Shown piece after piece: positions 1-6,883 of a DNA stretch of 64,000 bases; the first letter of the stretch is position 1, and every line of letters begins with the position of its first letter. Location: positions 110,017 to 174,016 of the forward strand of contig JAPSKH010000001.1 in the NCBI GenBank assembly GCA_031177765.1. The letters are read 5' to 3'. The stretch is from Microbacterium sp. Its GTDB lineage: Bacteria > Actinomycetota > Actinomycetes > Actinomycetales > Microbacteriaceae. Position numbers and translations under genes: made by a program. The notes under the pieces are model-generated. The model worked only from the letters and a program-made list of their open reading frames with translations, ran no database searches and was not told the DNA's origin.

Positions 1-1139
1 CCGCCGCCCCTGCTGAGGCTCCCGCTGCGCAGCCCGCCGCGCCCGCCCCTGCCGAGGCTCCCGCCGCGCAGCCCGCGGCGCCGGCTCCGGCCCCCGCGCC
101 CGCCGCTGCCCCGGCACCGGCTCCGGCCCCCGCTCCCGCCGCTGCCCCGGCACCGGCTCCGGCACCGGCTCCGGCTGCGTCGGCACCCGCCGCGGCTGCG
201 TCGGCCGGCGCCGACGGCGACGGCGACGAGGTGGCCTACGTGACGCCGCTCGTGCGTCGCCTGGCTCAGCAGCAGGGCGTGGATCTGGCAACGGTGAAGG
301 GCACCGGTGTGGGCGGCCGCATCCGCAAGGAGGACGTGCTCAAGGCCGCCGAGGCTGCCAGCGCGCCGGCCGCTGCACCCGCCGCTCCCGCCGCTCCGGC
401 CCGTCCGGCGCTCGAGGTCTCGCCGCTGCGCGGTACGACGCAGCCCATGTCGCGACTGCGCAAGGTGCTGGCCGAGCGTGCGGTCGCGTCGATGCAGGCG
501 ACCGCCCAGCTGACGACGGTCGTCGAGGTCGACGTCACGAAGCTGGCCGCGTTCCGCGACAAGGTGAAGGGCGACTTCCAGGCCAAGACGGGCGACAAGC
601 TGTCGTTCCTGCCGTTCTTCGCCCTCGCCGCCGCCGAGGCGCTGCAGGCGTACCCGGTCATCAACGCCACCGTGGACGGCGACAAGATCGTCTACCCGGC
701 GACCGAGAACCTCTCGATCGCCGTCGACACCGAGCGAGGCCTGCTCACGCCGGTTCTGCGGGATGCGGCCGGAAAGAACCTCGCCCAGATCGCGCACGAG
801 ATCGCCGATCTCGCGGCGCGGACCCGTGACAACAAGCTGAAGCCCGACGAGCTCGCGGGCGGCACCTTCACGCTGACCAACACCGGGTCGCGCGGCGCGC
901 TGTTCGACACGCCGGTGGTCTTCCTGCCGCAGTCGGCGATCCTCGGCACGGGCGTGGTCGTGAAGCGCCCCGGCGTCGTGAGCGTCGACGGCAGGGACGC
1001 CATCTCGGTCCGCTCCTACGTCTACCTCGCGCTGTCGTACGATCACCGCGTGATCGACGGCGCCGACGCCGCGCGCTTCCTCGCCGCGGTCAAGGCCCGC
1101 CTCGAGGAAGCCGCGTTCGAGGGTCAGCTCGGCATCTGA
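1..1139 (+). CDS. sucB: Dihydrolipoamide acyltransferase (E2) of 2-oxoglutarate/2-oxoacid dehydrogenase, 5' partial
   Basis: This E2 core enzyme transfers the acyl group from lipoate to CoA in a 2-oxoacid dehydrogenase complex. The frame is open from the left edge, so the lipoyl domain(s) are outside the window. What is visible is a long Ala/Pro linker (about 75 residues), a peripheral subunit-binding domain (YVTPLVRRLAQQQGVDL...GRIRKEDV) and the catalytic domain. The catalytic domain ends with the HRVIDGADAARF motif holding the active-site His and Asp. A GTG at 231 lies inside the frame and is unlikely to be the real start. In actinobacteria this gene is usually annotated sucB. A branched-chain or pyruvate E2 role cannot be excluded without the upstream genes. 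Confidence 0.88.
   Translation, partial: AAPAEAPAAQPAAPAPAEAPAAQPAAPAPAPAPAAAPAPAPAPAPAAAPAPAPAPAPAASAPAAAASAGADGDGDEVAYVTPLVRRLAQQQGVDLATVKGTGVGGRIRKEDVLKAAEAASAPAAAPAAPAAPARPALEVSPLRGTTQPMSRLRKVLAERAVASMQATAQLTTVVEVDVTKLAAFRDKVKGDFQAKTGDKLSFLPFFALAAAEALQAYPVINATVDGDKIVYPATENLSIAVDTERGLLTPVLRDAAGKNLAQIAHEIADLAARTRDNKLKPDELAGGTFTLTNTGSRGALFDTPVVFLPQSAILGTGVVVKRPGVVSVDGRDAISVRSYVYLALSYDHRVIDGADAARFLAAVKARLEEAAFEGQLGI
6..152 (+). repeat. Tandem repeats encoding the E2 Ala/Pro linker
   Basis: A unit with a 39-base period occurs twice from about position 6. It is followed by a 36-base unit at 81-116 that is repeated at 117-152 with one mismatch. All units keep the reading frame and encode Ala-Pro-rich flexible linker. 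Such linkers swing the lipoyl arm, and the repeats are likely to vary in number between strains. Confidence 0.8.
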
Positions 1140-1147
1140 CACCTGCG

Positions 1148-2449
1148 CTATGGCTGCTGCGCGACGTCCTGCACGTCGCGCAGCAGCCATTCGCCTTCTC
1201 GGCGGGTGATCACGACGAGCTGGCTGGCGCCTGTCCCATCCGCCACGTCGACCCGCAGCACGGCTACCCCGCCGAAGTCGTCCAGAAGCGTCACGCTCCG
1301 CTCGGAAGCGGGCAGATCCACAGCGCCTGCCGGAAAGCGCGCGCCCGCCTCTGCCACCACGCCCGACAGACACGTGGCATCCGTCCCGCAGGCCGCGCGC
1401 TCGTCGAGGAGGCCCGCGCCGACCACGTCCAATCCTGGGAGCACATCGTCGGCGGTCGGCGCCGCGGCGGCGACGGCCTCGTTCCCCGGTCGCGGCGCCT
1501 GGGTGCGCTCCTGCCCGGATGACTCGGGAGCGACATGGGACGGCGACGGCGAGATCGCCCCGCTCGTGGCGACGCCGCCGGCCGTCGGCCACAGCGCTCC
1601 GCCGATCAGCACGGCGGCGGCGGCGCCGCCGGCAACGAGCAACGGCGCCCGGCGGGTCCCGGGGCGCGACCGCCAGCGGCGCCAGACGCCCGTCGTCGCT
1701 CGCGACAGCGCATCCGCCATCTCTTCGTCGACCGATCCGATCAGCCGCTGCCAGAGCGACCGCTCCGGCTGCTCGGAGTCGTGCTCGGCGACGACCCGGC
1801 GGCCGCCGACATCGACGGCGCTGCGCGGCGTCAGCGTCATCGTGACGAGCGGCTCCGGCGCCGCGGCGGCGAACAGCGCGTCCTCAGCCTCCCGCAGCTC
1901 GTGCGCCGTGACCCGGAGCGCCGCCAGCGCCGCGATGGCGGCATCCCACGAGCGCTGGAGCTCCGGAGCGACGGGGAGGCCGCGGAGCACCTCCGCCGCC
2001 GTGTCCAGTCCGCGTCGGTCCCCCGTGTCGGTGGCGAGGACCGGCATGCCTTGCCCGTCGAGCCACCACCCGCCCGTCACATCAGGATCAGCGACCAGCT
2101 GCCCGCACCCGCGCAGCAGGCTCACGCCCACGGTCACGCATTCGCCCGGCGTCAGCGGCATGCGCGATGAGCGCCGGCGGAGGAAGTCCTCGAGCCGCTC
2201 GGCGCACGCCGGCAGCGCTGCGTCGTGGCCGTCGGCGCGGCGGACGACATCCGTCGGCGCGAGGACGTGGCCTCGGACGTCGGCTCGCCACCCCCACCAG
2301 CGTGGTCCCAGCACGTCGACGTCGACGAGCACCACCGTGTCGTCGTCCGATGTCGACACCAGCGTTCCCGGCCAAGGTCCGTCCTCGGGCGCCCGCACCA
2401 CGCGCACCGCCCGGTAGGGCGAGCGCAGCAGTCCATCGTCCGGTGTCAC
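1148..2449 (-). CDS. Unknown single-pass membrane protein
   Basis: I do not recognise a named family for this 433-residue protein. The first ~265 residues are soluble, with Trp-rich stretches near 50-56 and 127-129. One hydrophobic segment (about residues 270-286, LLVAGGAAAAVLIGGALW) follows an Arg-rich stretch, so the N-terminus is probably cytoplasmic. A Ser/Pro-rich spacer and a ~110-residue external domain with two Cys (ACGTDATC) come after it. It starts with GTG and points away from the DUF4191 gene. Its 3' end lies 8 bases from the end of the convergent E2 gene. The layout suggests a cell-envelope sensor or assembly factor, but that is only inference. Confidence 0.7.
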   Translation of the reverse strand: MTPDDGLLRSPYRAVRVVRAPEDGPWPGTLVSTSDDDTVVLVDVDVLGPRWWGWRADVRGHVLAPTDVVRRADGHDAALPACAERLEDFLRRRSSRMPLTPGECVTVGVSLLRGCGQLVADPDVTGGWWLDGQGMPVLATDTGDRRGLDTAAEVLRGLPVAPELQRSWDAAIAALAALRVTAHELREAEDALFAAAAPEPLVTMTLTPRSAVDVGGRRVVAEHDSEQPERSLWQRLIGSVDEEMADALSRATTGVWRRWRSRPGTRRAPLLVAGGAAAAVLIGGALWPTAGGVATSGAISPSPSHVAPESSGQERTQAPRPGNEAVAAAAPTADDVLPGLDVVGAGLLDERAACGTDATCLSGVVAEAGARFPAGAVDLPASERSVTLLDDFGGVAVLRVDVADGTGASQLVVITRREGEWLLRDVQDVAQQP

Positions 2450-2561
2450 CCCACCAGTGTCGGCGGCGAGTGCCCGCTGAGGTGCGGACGCGGGCGCGGC
2501 TGTGGACGGATGCCGGCCGTCCGGCCCTGGGGAGGAGCCGATGGCCGGCCCCCTGAAAAGG

Positions 2562-2567
2562 TAGGCT
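2562..2567 (+). promoter_or_regulatory. Putative -10 element of a leaderless transcript
   Basis: TAGGCT lies exactly 7 bases before the ATG of the DUF4191 gene, which has no Shine-Dalgarno sequence. This spacing would put transcription start at the start codon. Confidence 0.5.
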
Positions 2568-2574
2568 TGACCCC

Positions 2575-3285
2575 ATGGCCGCGCGCACGACGACTCCCGA
2601 GAAGCGCCCTGGATTCTTCTCCCAGCTTCGCACCCTCTACACCTTCACGCAGAAGGAGTTCCGCTGGCTGCCGTTCGTGCTGATCGGCATCCTGCTGGTC
2701 GGCGTGGCCCTCGGCGTCACGATCGGTCTGCTGATTCCGCCGGTCGCGATCTGGAGCGTGATCCTGTGGGGCATCACGGGCCTGATGCTCGGTGTGCTGG
2801 CGTCGCTCATGACCATGACGCGTCTGTCCACGCGAGCCATGTACCGCAAGATCGACGGCATGCCGGGCGCGACGGGCCACGTCCTCTCGACCTCTCTCGG
2901 TCGTCGCTGGCAGGCCAGCGAGATGCCGGTGGGCATCAACCCGAAGACGCAGGATGCCGTCTACCGCGCGGTGGGCCGCGGCGGCGTCGTCATCGTCGGC
3001 GAGGGGGCTCGCGGTCGCCTCACGAGGCTCATCAAGGACGAGCGCGCCAAGGTGCAGCGCGTCGCGGCGGGCGTTCCCGTCACGGTCCTCTACGTCGGTC
3101 ATGGTGAGGACGAGGTGCCCATCGCAAAGCTCGCCTCCACCATCAAGGCGCTGCCGAAGAAGGTCGACCGCGCGACGATGGCAGCGGTGATCAAGCGCAT
3201 CGACTCGGTCTCGCAGTCGCTGGCGTCGCTTCCGATCCCCAAGGGGATCGACCCGACCCGCGTGCGCGCGCCGCGTCCTCGCTGA
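2575..3285 (+). CDS. DUF4191 domain membrane protein
   Basis: This 236-residue protein matches the actinobacterial DUF4191 family by its layout and its place just before glnA. It has a short basic cytoplasmic N-terminus and two adjacent membrane helices (about residues 35-55 and 60-85). A conserved-looking cytoplasmic region follows, with RAMYRKIDGMPGA, then a basic tail ending in Pro/Arg. No catalytic motif is visible. The family has no known biochemical function. It is probably transcribed as a leaderless message, since no ribosome binding site precedes the ATG. The family call is from recall of typical sequence and synteny, not from a search. Confidence 0.82.
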   Translation: MAARTTTPEKRPGFFSQLRTLYTFTQKEFRWLPFVLIGILLVGVALGVTIGLLIPPVAIWSVILWGITGLMLGVLASLMTMTRLSTRAMYRKIDGMPGATGHVLSTSLGRRWQASEMPVGINPKTQDAVYRAVGRGGVVIVGEGARGRLTRLIKDERAKVQRVAAGVPVTVLYVGHGEDEVPIAKLASTIKALPKKVDRATMAAVIKRIDSVSQSLASLPIPKGIDPTRVRAPRPR

Positions 3286-3309
3286 TCGCAGACGGCGGCC
3301 GCCGGAAGC

Positions 3310-3702
3310 CTACGCGCGCAGAAGGACGGTGCCGGCGAGCTTGTCGTGCAGTCCCCGCTGATCGGGATCCCAGATCACAGCCGGGATCACGACCACCAGG
3401 AGCGCCGTGCGGACGATCGGCCGCCACAGCCCCACCCACGCTCCGTCCAGGCGCACCAGCTTCAGGCCGAACAGCCGGTGGCCGGGACTTCCCTGCAGGG
3501 TGGGCAGGAATACCAGCTGGATGGCGGCGAACAGGGCGAGGATCGCCAGGGGATCCCACGCGAAGAAGCCCGAGATCAGGTAGGCCGCGCCGTAGTCGAC
3601 GAAGAGCGCCCCGACGCGCCGGCCCAGACGCGCGATCGAGCCCGCACCCTCGCGGGGCAGGCCCAGACGCTCGCCGGGGTAGTTCTGAGCACTCTGAGTC
3701 AC
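3310..3702 (-). CDS. RDD family membrane protein
   Basis: This is a 130-residue protein with the RDD layout. An N-terminal region contains RLGRRVGALFVDYG, where the conserved Arg and Asp of the family sit in the first helix. It is followed by hydrophobic helices and then GSPGHRLFGLKLVRLDG, the typical RDD loop. RDD proteins are small membrane proteins, sometimes linked to ion exchange, with mostly unknown roles. I chose the GTG at 3702, which follows a GGTGAG sequence, because a longer reading would run into the glnA promoter. It diverges from glnA and converges on the DUF4191 gene. Confidence 0.8.
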   Translation of the reverse strand: MTQSAQNYPGERLGLPREGAGSIARLGRRVGALFVDYGAAYLISGFFAWDPLAILALFAAIQLVFLPTLQGSPGHRLFGLKLVRLDGAWVGLWRPIVRTALLVVVIPAVIWDPDQRGLHDKLAGTVLLRA

Positions 3703-3725
3703 CTCACCAGCGTATCCAGGCGGCT

Positions 3726-3752
3726 GTAACACGCTGGAAACATAGGTGACAC
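3726..3752 (+). promoter_or_regulatory. Putative GlnR box upstream of glnA
   Basis: GTAAC (3726-3730), six bases, GAAAC (3737-3741), six bases, then GACAC (3748-3752) fits the actinobacterial GlnR pattern gTnAc-n6-GaAAc with a degenerate second half. A candidate -10 (TAGCGT, 3774-3779) follows about 20 bases later, placing the box near -35 to -60. GlnR control of glnA is established in Streptomyces and mycobacteria; here it is inferred. Confidence 0.6.
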
Positions 3753-3834
3753 TGCCGGGCAATGGCCCGTGGGTAGCGTGCATGAGGTCCGCGCCGCGCG
3801 CGGGCGATCCGAATGCCCTACCTCTGGAGCCTCA

Positions 3835-5259
3835 ATGTTCAAAGATTCATCCGAGGTGCTGACCTTCATCAAGGACCAGGACGTCAAGTTCCTCGACATC
3901 CGTTTCACGGACCTTCCTGGCGTCCAGCAGCACTTCAACATTCCGGCAGCCACGGTCGATGAGGAGTTCTTCACCGTCGGTCAGCTGTTCGACGGCTCCT
4001 CGATCCGCGGGTTCGCCAACATCCACGAGTCGGACATGCAGCTCATCCCGGACGTGTCGACGGCCTACCTCGACCCGTTCCGCGAGGCCAAGACGCTGGT
4101 GATGGTCTTCGACATCTACAACCCGCGCACGGGCGAGATCTACCACAAGGACCCGCGCCAGGTGGCCAAGAAGGCCGAGAAGTATCTCGCTTCGACCGGC
4201 ATCGCCGACACGGCGTTCTTCGCGCCCGAGGCGGAGTTCTACATCTTCGACGACGTGCGCTACGACGTGAAGCAGAACCACAGCTTCTACCATGTCGACT
4301 CCGACGAGGGCGCGTGGAACACCGGTCGCGTCGAGGAGGGCGGCAACCTCGCCAACAAGACCCCGTACAAGGGCGGCTACTTCCCCGTCTCCCCCGTCGA
4401 CAAGCAGGCCGACCTGCGTGACGACATCAGCCTGAAGCTGATCGAGGCGGGCCTGGTCCTGGAGCGCGCGCACCACGAGGTGGGCACCGGCGGACAGGCG
4501 GAGATCAACTACCGCTTCGACACCATGGTCCACGCCGCCGACGACATCCTGAAGTTCAAGTACATCGTCAAGAACACCGCCCTCGAGTGGGGCAAGGTGG
4601 CGACGTTCATGCCCAAGCCCCTGTTCGGCGACAACGGCTCCGGGATGCACACCCACCAGTCGCTGTGGCTGGACGGCAAGCCGCTGTTCTACGACGAGAA
4701 GGGCTACGCCCAGCTCTCCGACACCGCCCGCTGGTACATCGGCGGTCTGCTCGCGCACGCCCCCGCCGTTCTCGCGTTCACCAACCCGACGCTGAACTCG
4801 TACAAGCGTCTGGTCAAGGGCTACGAGGCGCCGGTCAACCTGGTGTACTCGGCCGGCAACCGCTCGGCGGCCATCCGGATCCCGATCACCGGATCGAACC
4901 CCAAGGCCAAGCGCATCGAATTCCGCGCCCCCGACGCCTCGGGCAACCCGTACCTCGCGTTCGCCGCCCAGCTCATGGCGGGCCTCGACGGCATCCAGAA
5001 CCGCATCGAGCCGCACGAGCCGGTCGACAAGGACCTGTACGAGCTGCCGCCCGAGGAGGCCAAGAACATCCCGCAGGTGCCCAACTCGCTGCTGGACTCG
5101 CTCGAGGCGCTCCGCGCCGACCACGAGTTCCTGCTGCGCGGCGGTGTGTTCACGCCCGAGCTGATCGAGACCTGGATCGAGTACAAGATCGAGAACGAGA
5201 TCCAGCCGCTGAACGCCCGCCCGCACCCGTTCGAGTACGAGCTGTACTTCGGGGTGTAA
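3835..5259 (+). CDS. glnA: Glutamine synthetase type I, adenylylation-regulated
   Basis: This enzyme makes glutamine from glutamate, ammonia and ATP and is the main ammonia-assimilating enzyme. At 474 residues it has the normal GSI-beta length. It contains the metal and ATP sites ([22 protein letters not shown]) and the Asn-Arg active-site loop ([13 protein letters not shown]). The C-terminal motif [10 protein letters not shown] carries Tyr402, the usual adenylylation site, so it is a target for the GlnE adenylyltransferase encoded at 12291. I chose the ATG at 3835 (MFKDSSEV), which is the usual GSI N-terminus. Upstream in-frame codons would extend into the promoter. A GlnR-like box and a strong 3' hairpin frame it as a single-gene unit. 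Confidence 0.97.
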   Translation: MFKDSSEVLTFIKDQDVKFLDIRFTDLPGVQQHFNIPAATVDEEFFTVGQLFDGSSIRGFANIHESDMQLIPDVSTAYLDPFREAKTLVMVFDIYNPRTGEIYHKDPRQVAKKAEKYLASTGIADTAFFAPEAEFYIFDDVRYDVKQNHSFYHVDSDEGAWNTGRVEEGGNLANKTPYKGGYFPVSPVDKQADLRDDISLKLIEAGLVLERAHHEVGTGGQAEINYRFDTMVHAADDILKFKYIVKNTALEWGKVATFMPKPLFGDNGSGMHTHQSLWLDGKPLFYDEKGYAQLSDTARWYIGGLLAHAPAVLAFTNPTLNSYKRLVKGYEAPVNLVYSAGNRSAAIRIPITGSNPKAKRIEFRAPDASGNPYLAFAAQLMAGLDGIQNRIEPHEPVDKDLYELPPEEAKNIPQVPNSLLDSLEALRADHEFLLRGGVFTPELIETWIEYKIENEIQPLNARPHPFEYELYFGV

Positions 5260-5275
5260 GCACCAGGTCGGCCAA

Positions 5276-5320
5276 GGCCCCTTCCACTCCCGCGAGGAAT
5301 CAACGGAGTGGAAGGGGTCT
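5276..5320 (+). terminator. Intrinsic terminator of glnA
   Basis: A perfect 13-base inverted repeat, CCCCTTCCACTCC (5278-5290) with GGAGTGGAAGGGG (5305-5317), has a 14-base loop and is followed by TCTTGTC. It lies 18 bases after the glnA stop. It may act on both strands because the CPBP gene converges on it. Confidence 0.8.
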
Positions 5321-5387
5321 TGTCGCTTCACCTGCCATCTCTCACCGGTCGGATGCGCGCCTTCCCGGTTGGCGCGGTCATTGCGCG

Positions 5388-6338
5388 TCAGCGGGTTTGC
5401 CGGCGCTCCTTCGCAAGCGTCGATGGAAGCACCGTTGCCCGCCCGGTCTCGGCGCATTGGGCTGGGCGCGGCGCGCGGATCCAGAGGAGCGCGCCGACCA
5501 GCGCGAGGAGCGACGCCCCCGTGAGGCCGAGCGGACCCGTGACGACGGGCACGGTGTCGGGTACGAGGATCAGGAGGATCGGGGCGAGAGCGTTGAAGAC
5601 GCCATGAGCGGCTGCGACGGGCAGGACGCTGCCTGTCCGCTGCCGGATCGCGGAGAGCAGGAACGACATTCCGGTGCAGAACAGCACCATCGCCGGGACG
5701 CCCAGCACGGATGCTCCGTAGTTGTAACCCTGCAGGATGACAGGCGCATGCCATAGTCCCCAGGCGACGCCGATGGCGATGTTCGCCTTGACGACACCCA
5801 TGTGCTCGAGTTCGTCCCACATCAATCCGCGCCACCCGTACTCCTCGCCCAGCGCGAACAGCCCGTTGAGAGTCCACCCGGCGAGGACGGCGCCCCAGAC
5901 ACTTGCCAGTGCGAGCACGATCACAGGCGGCGGCGGTCCGGCGGCGGCGACCGCGGCCTGGCCGAGGAGGTCCGCCGCGCCGTCCATGATCGCGGCCTGT
6001 GTCATCGCCAGCCCCGAGAAGCCGGGAATCTTGAGGATGTCACCGGCCACGAGAGCGATTCCCACATACAGGAGTGCGAATGCGAGAACCGCAGCGACCG
6101 GCGTGAGGACGAACCCGACGACGCTGGCGGCACCTCCTCGAGGGAGGCGCAACCGGTCACGTCGGATGCCTCGCTCGGCGATGACGGCGGCGACGATCGG
6201 CGACGGCATGTACAGGATCGCCATCACGAGGATGCCGGGGAGCGAGTTGAGCTCTGTGTCTGTGACGAACAGTCCGGCACCGACAAGGGTTGCCCACGTG
6301 AACGAGATGGCGAGGAAGACGGCGAGCCTCGATTTCAT
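5388..6338 (-). CDS. CPBP family intramembrane metalloprotease
   Basis: This 316-residue membrane protein has about eight hydrophobic helices. It carries the three signature motifs of the CPBP/Abi (CAAX-type II) protease family: EEYGWRG (paired Glu and Arg), GLWHAPVI (first catalytic His region) and HGVFNAL (second His and Asn). In bacteria such proteins act in bacteriocin immunity, processing or stress, and the substrate here is unknown. It is the last gene of a minus-strand run with the NTF2-like gene 60 bases upstream and the ABC exporter. A role in self-protection or signal processing linked to that exporter is possible but unproven. Confidence 0.85.
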   Translation of the reverse strand: MKSRLAVFLAISFTWATLVGAGLFVTDTELNSLPGILVMAILYMPSPIVAAVIAERGIRRDRLRLPRGGAASVVGFVLTPVAAVLAFALLYVGIALVAGDILKIPGFSGLAMTQAAIMDGAADLLGQAAVAAAGPPPPVIVLALASVWGAVLAGWTLNGLFALGEEYGWRGLMWDELEHMGVVKANIAIGVAWGLWHAPVILQGYNYGASVLGVPAMVLFCTGMSFLLSAIRQRTGSVLPVAAAHGVFNALAPILLILVPDTVPVVTGPLGLTGASLLALVGALLWIRAPRPAQCAETGRATVLPSTLAKERRQTR

Positions 6339-6398
6339 GTCGAGATCGTTCCTCTCATGACGGGTGCGCGCCTCAGGCGGGCTCTGTGTTCGCGCGCC

Positions 6399-6800
6399 TC
6401 AGCGAGACGGGCTGAGGTGTTCGTGTGCGAGAACCCAGCGCCCGGCGGGGTCGGTGACGAAGACGTTCGTGGCGCGTCCACTGCCGCTGCGGCGTTGGCC
6501 GTCGACGAGTCCTGTCCAGCGGTAGGTGTAGGAGGCGATGGCGGTCGTCGGCGTCGGAACTCGCCATGCGACGTCGACTGCGGCGTAGCGCTCGTCTTGG
6601 ACGACCGACCAGGTGTGTTCGAAGTAGCGCTGCGCGGCGAGCAGGGTCGCGCAGTCGGCGTCGCTGAATCGGAAGACGACCTCCGGGTGGAGCACGGGGC
6701 GCACGTGGTCGAAGTCGTGTGCGTTGGTTCCTGCGATGTAGTCGTCCAGCGCATCGCGGTAGCCATCTGGCGTGGCAGCGCTGGTTCGCTTGGACCTCAC
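6399..6800 (-). CDS. NTF2-like / SnoaL-type protein
   Basis: This is a 133-residue protein with the sequence pattern of the NTF2-like cone fold. A helical start (YRDALDDYIAGTNAHDFDHV) leads into HPEVVFRF, and then alternating strands ending in GRWVLAHEHLS. Members are small enzymes (isomerases, DUF4440-like) or ligand-binding proteins, and no specific substrate can be read. The GTG start overlaps the TGA of the upstream 28-codon relic (GTGA), so translation may be coupled. That start may also be an artefact of the deletion that made the relic. An internal start is possible, but the region before YRDAL is short. Confidence 0.65.
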   Translation of the reverse strand: MRSKRTSAATPDGYRDALDDYIAGTNAHDFDHVRPVLHPEVVFRFSDADCATLLAAQRYFEHTWSVVQDERYAAVDVAWRVPTPTTAIASYTYRWTGLVDGQRRSGSGRATNVFVTDPAGRWVLAHEHLSPSR

Positions 6801-6883
6801 GGGGCCACCTTGAGGACGGCGGTATCGAGCATCACGACGAACTGCGCCGCGATGAGCACGTGCAGTGGGGTTCGTTCACGCAC
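6797..6883 (-). pseudogene. 28-codon relic of an MFS (DHA2-type) transporter N-terminus
   Basis: The reading frame from GTG 6883 encodes VRERTPLHVLIAAQFVVMLD followed by TAVLKVAP and a stop. It closely resembles the first membrane helix of drug-proton antiporters of the DHA2 family (typical form AAQFMVMLDTAIVNVALP). The remaining ~450 residues are absent. Its start overlaps the stop of the FtsX-type permease gene and its stop overlaps the start of the NTF2-like gene. This is what is expected if an MFS gene between them was deleted internally. Alternatively it is a translated micro-ORF used for coupling. Confidence 0.5.

Noticed and set aside
1..230. Tandem repeats as a possible CRISPR or mobile element
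   Set aside because: Units are in frame with the E2 Ala/Pro linker, have no spacers and no flanking repeats.
3847..5877. 676-codon minus-strand frame opposite glnA
   Set aside because: It is an antisense shadow caused by high GC; the plus strand encodes a complete, motif-rich glutamine synthetase.
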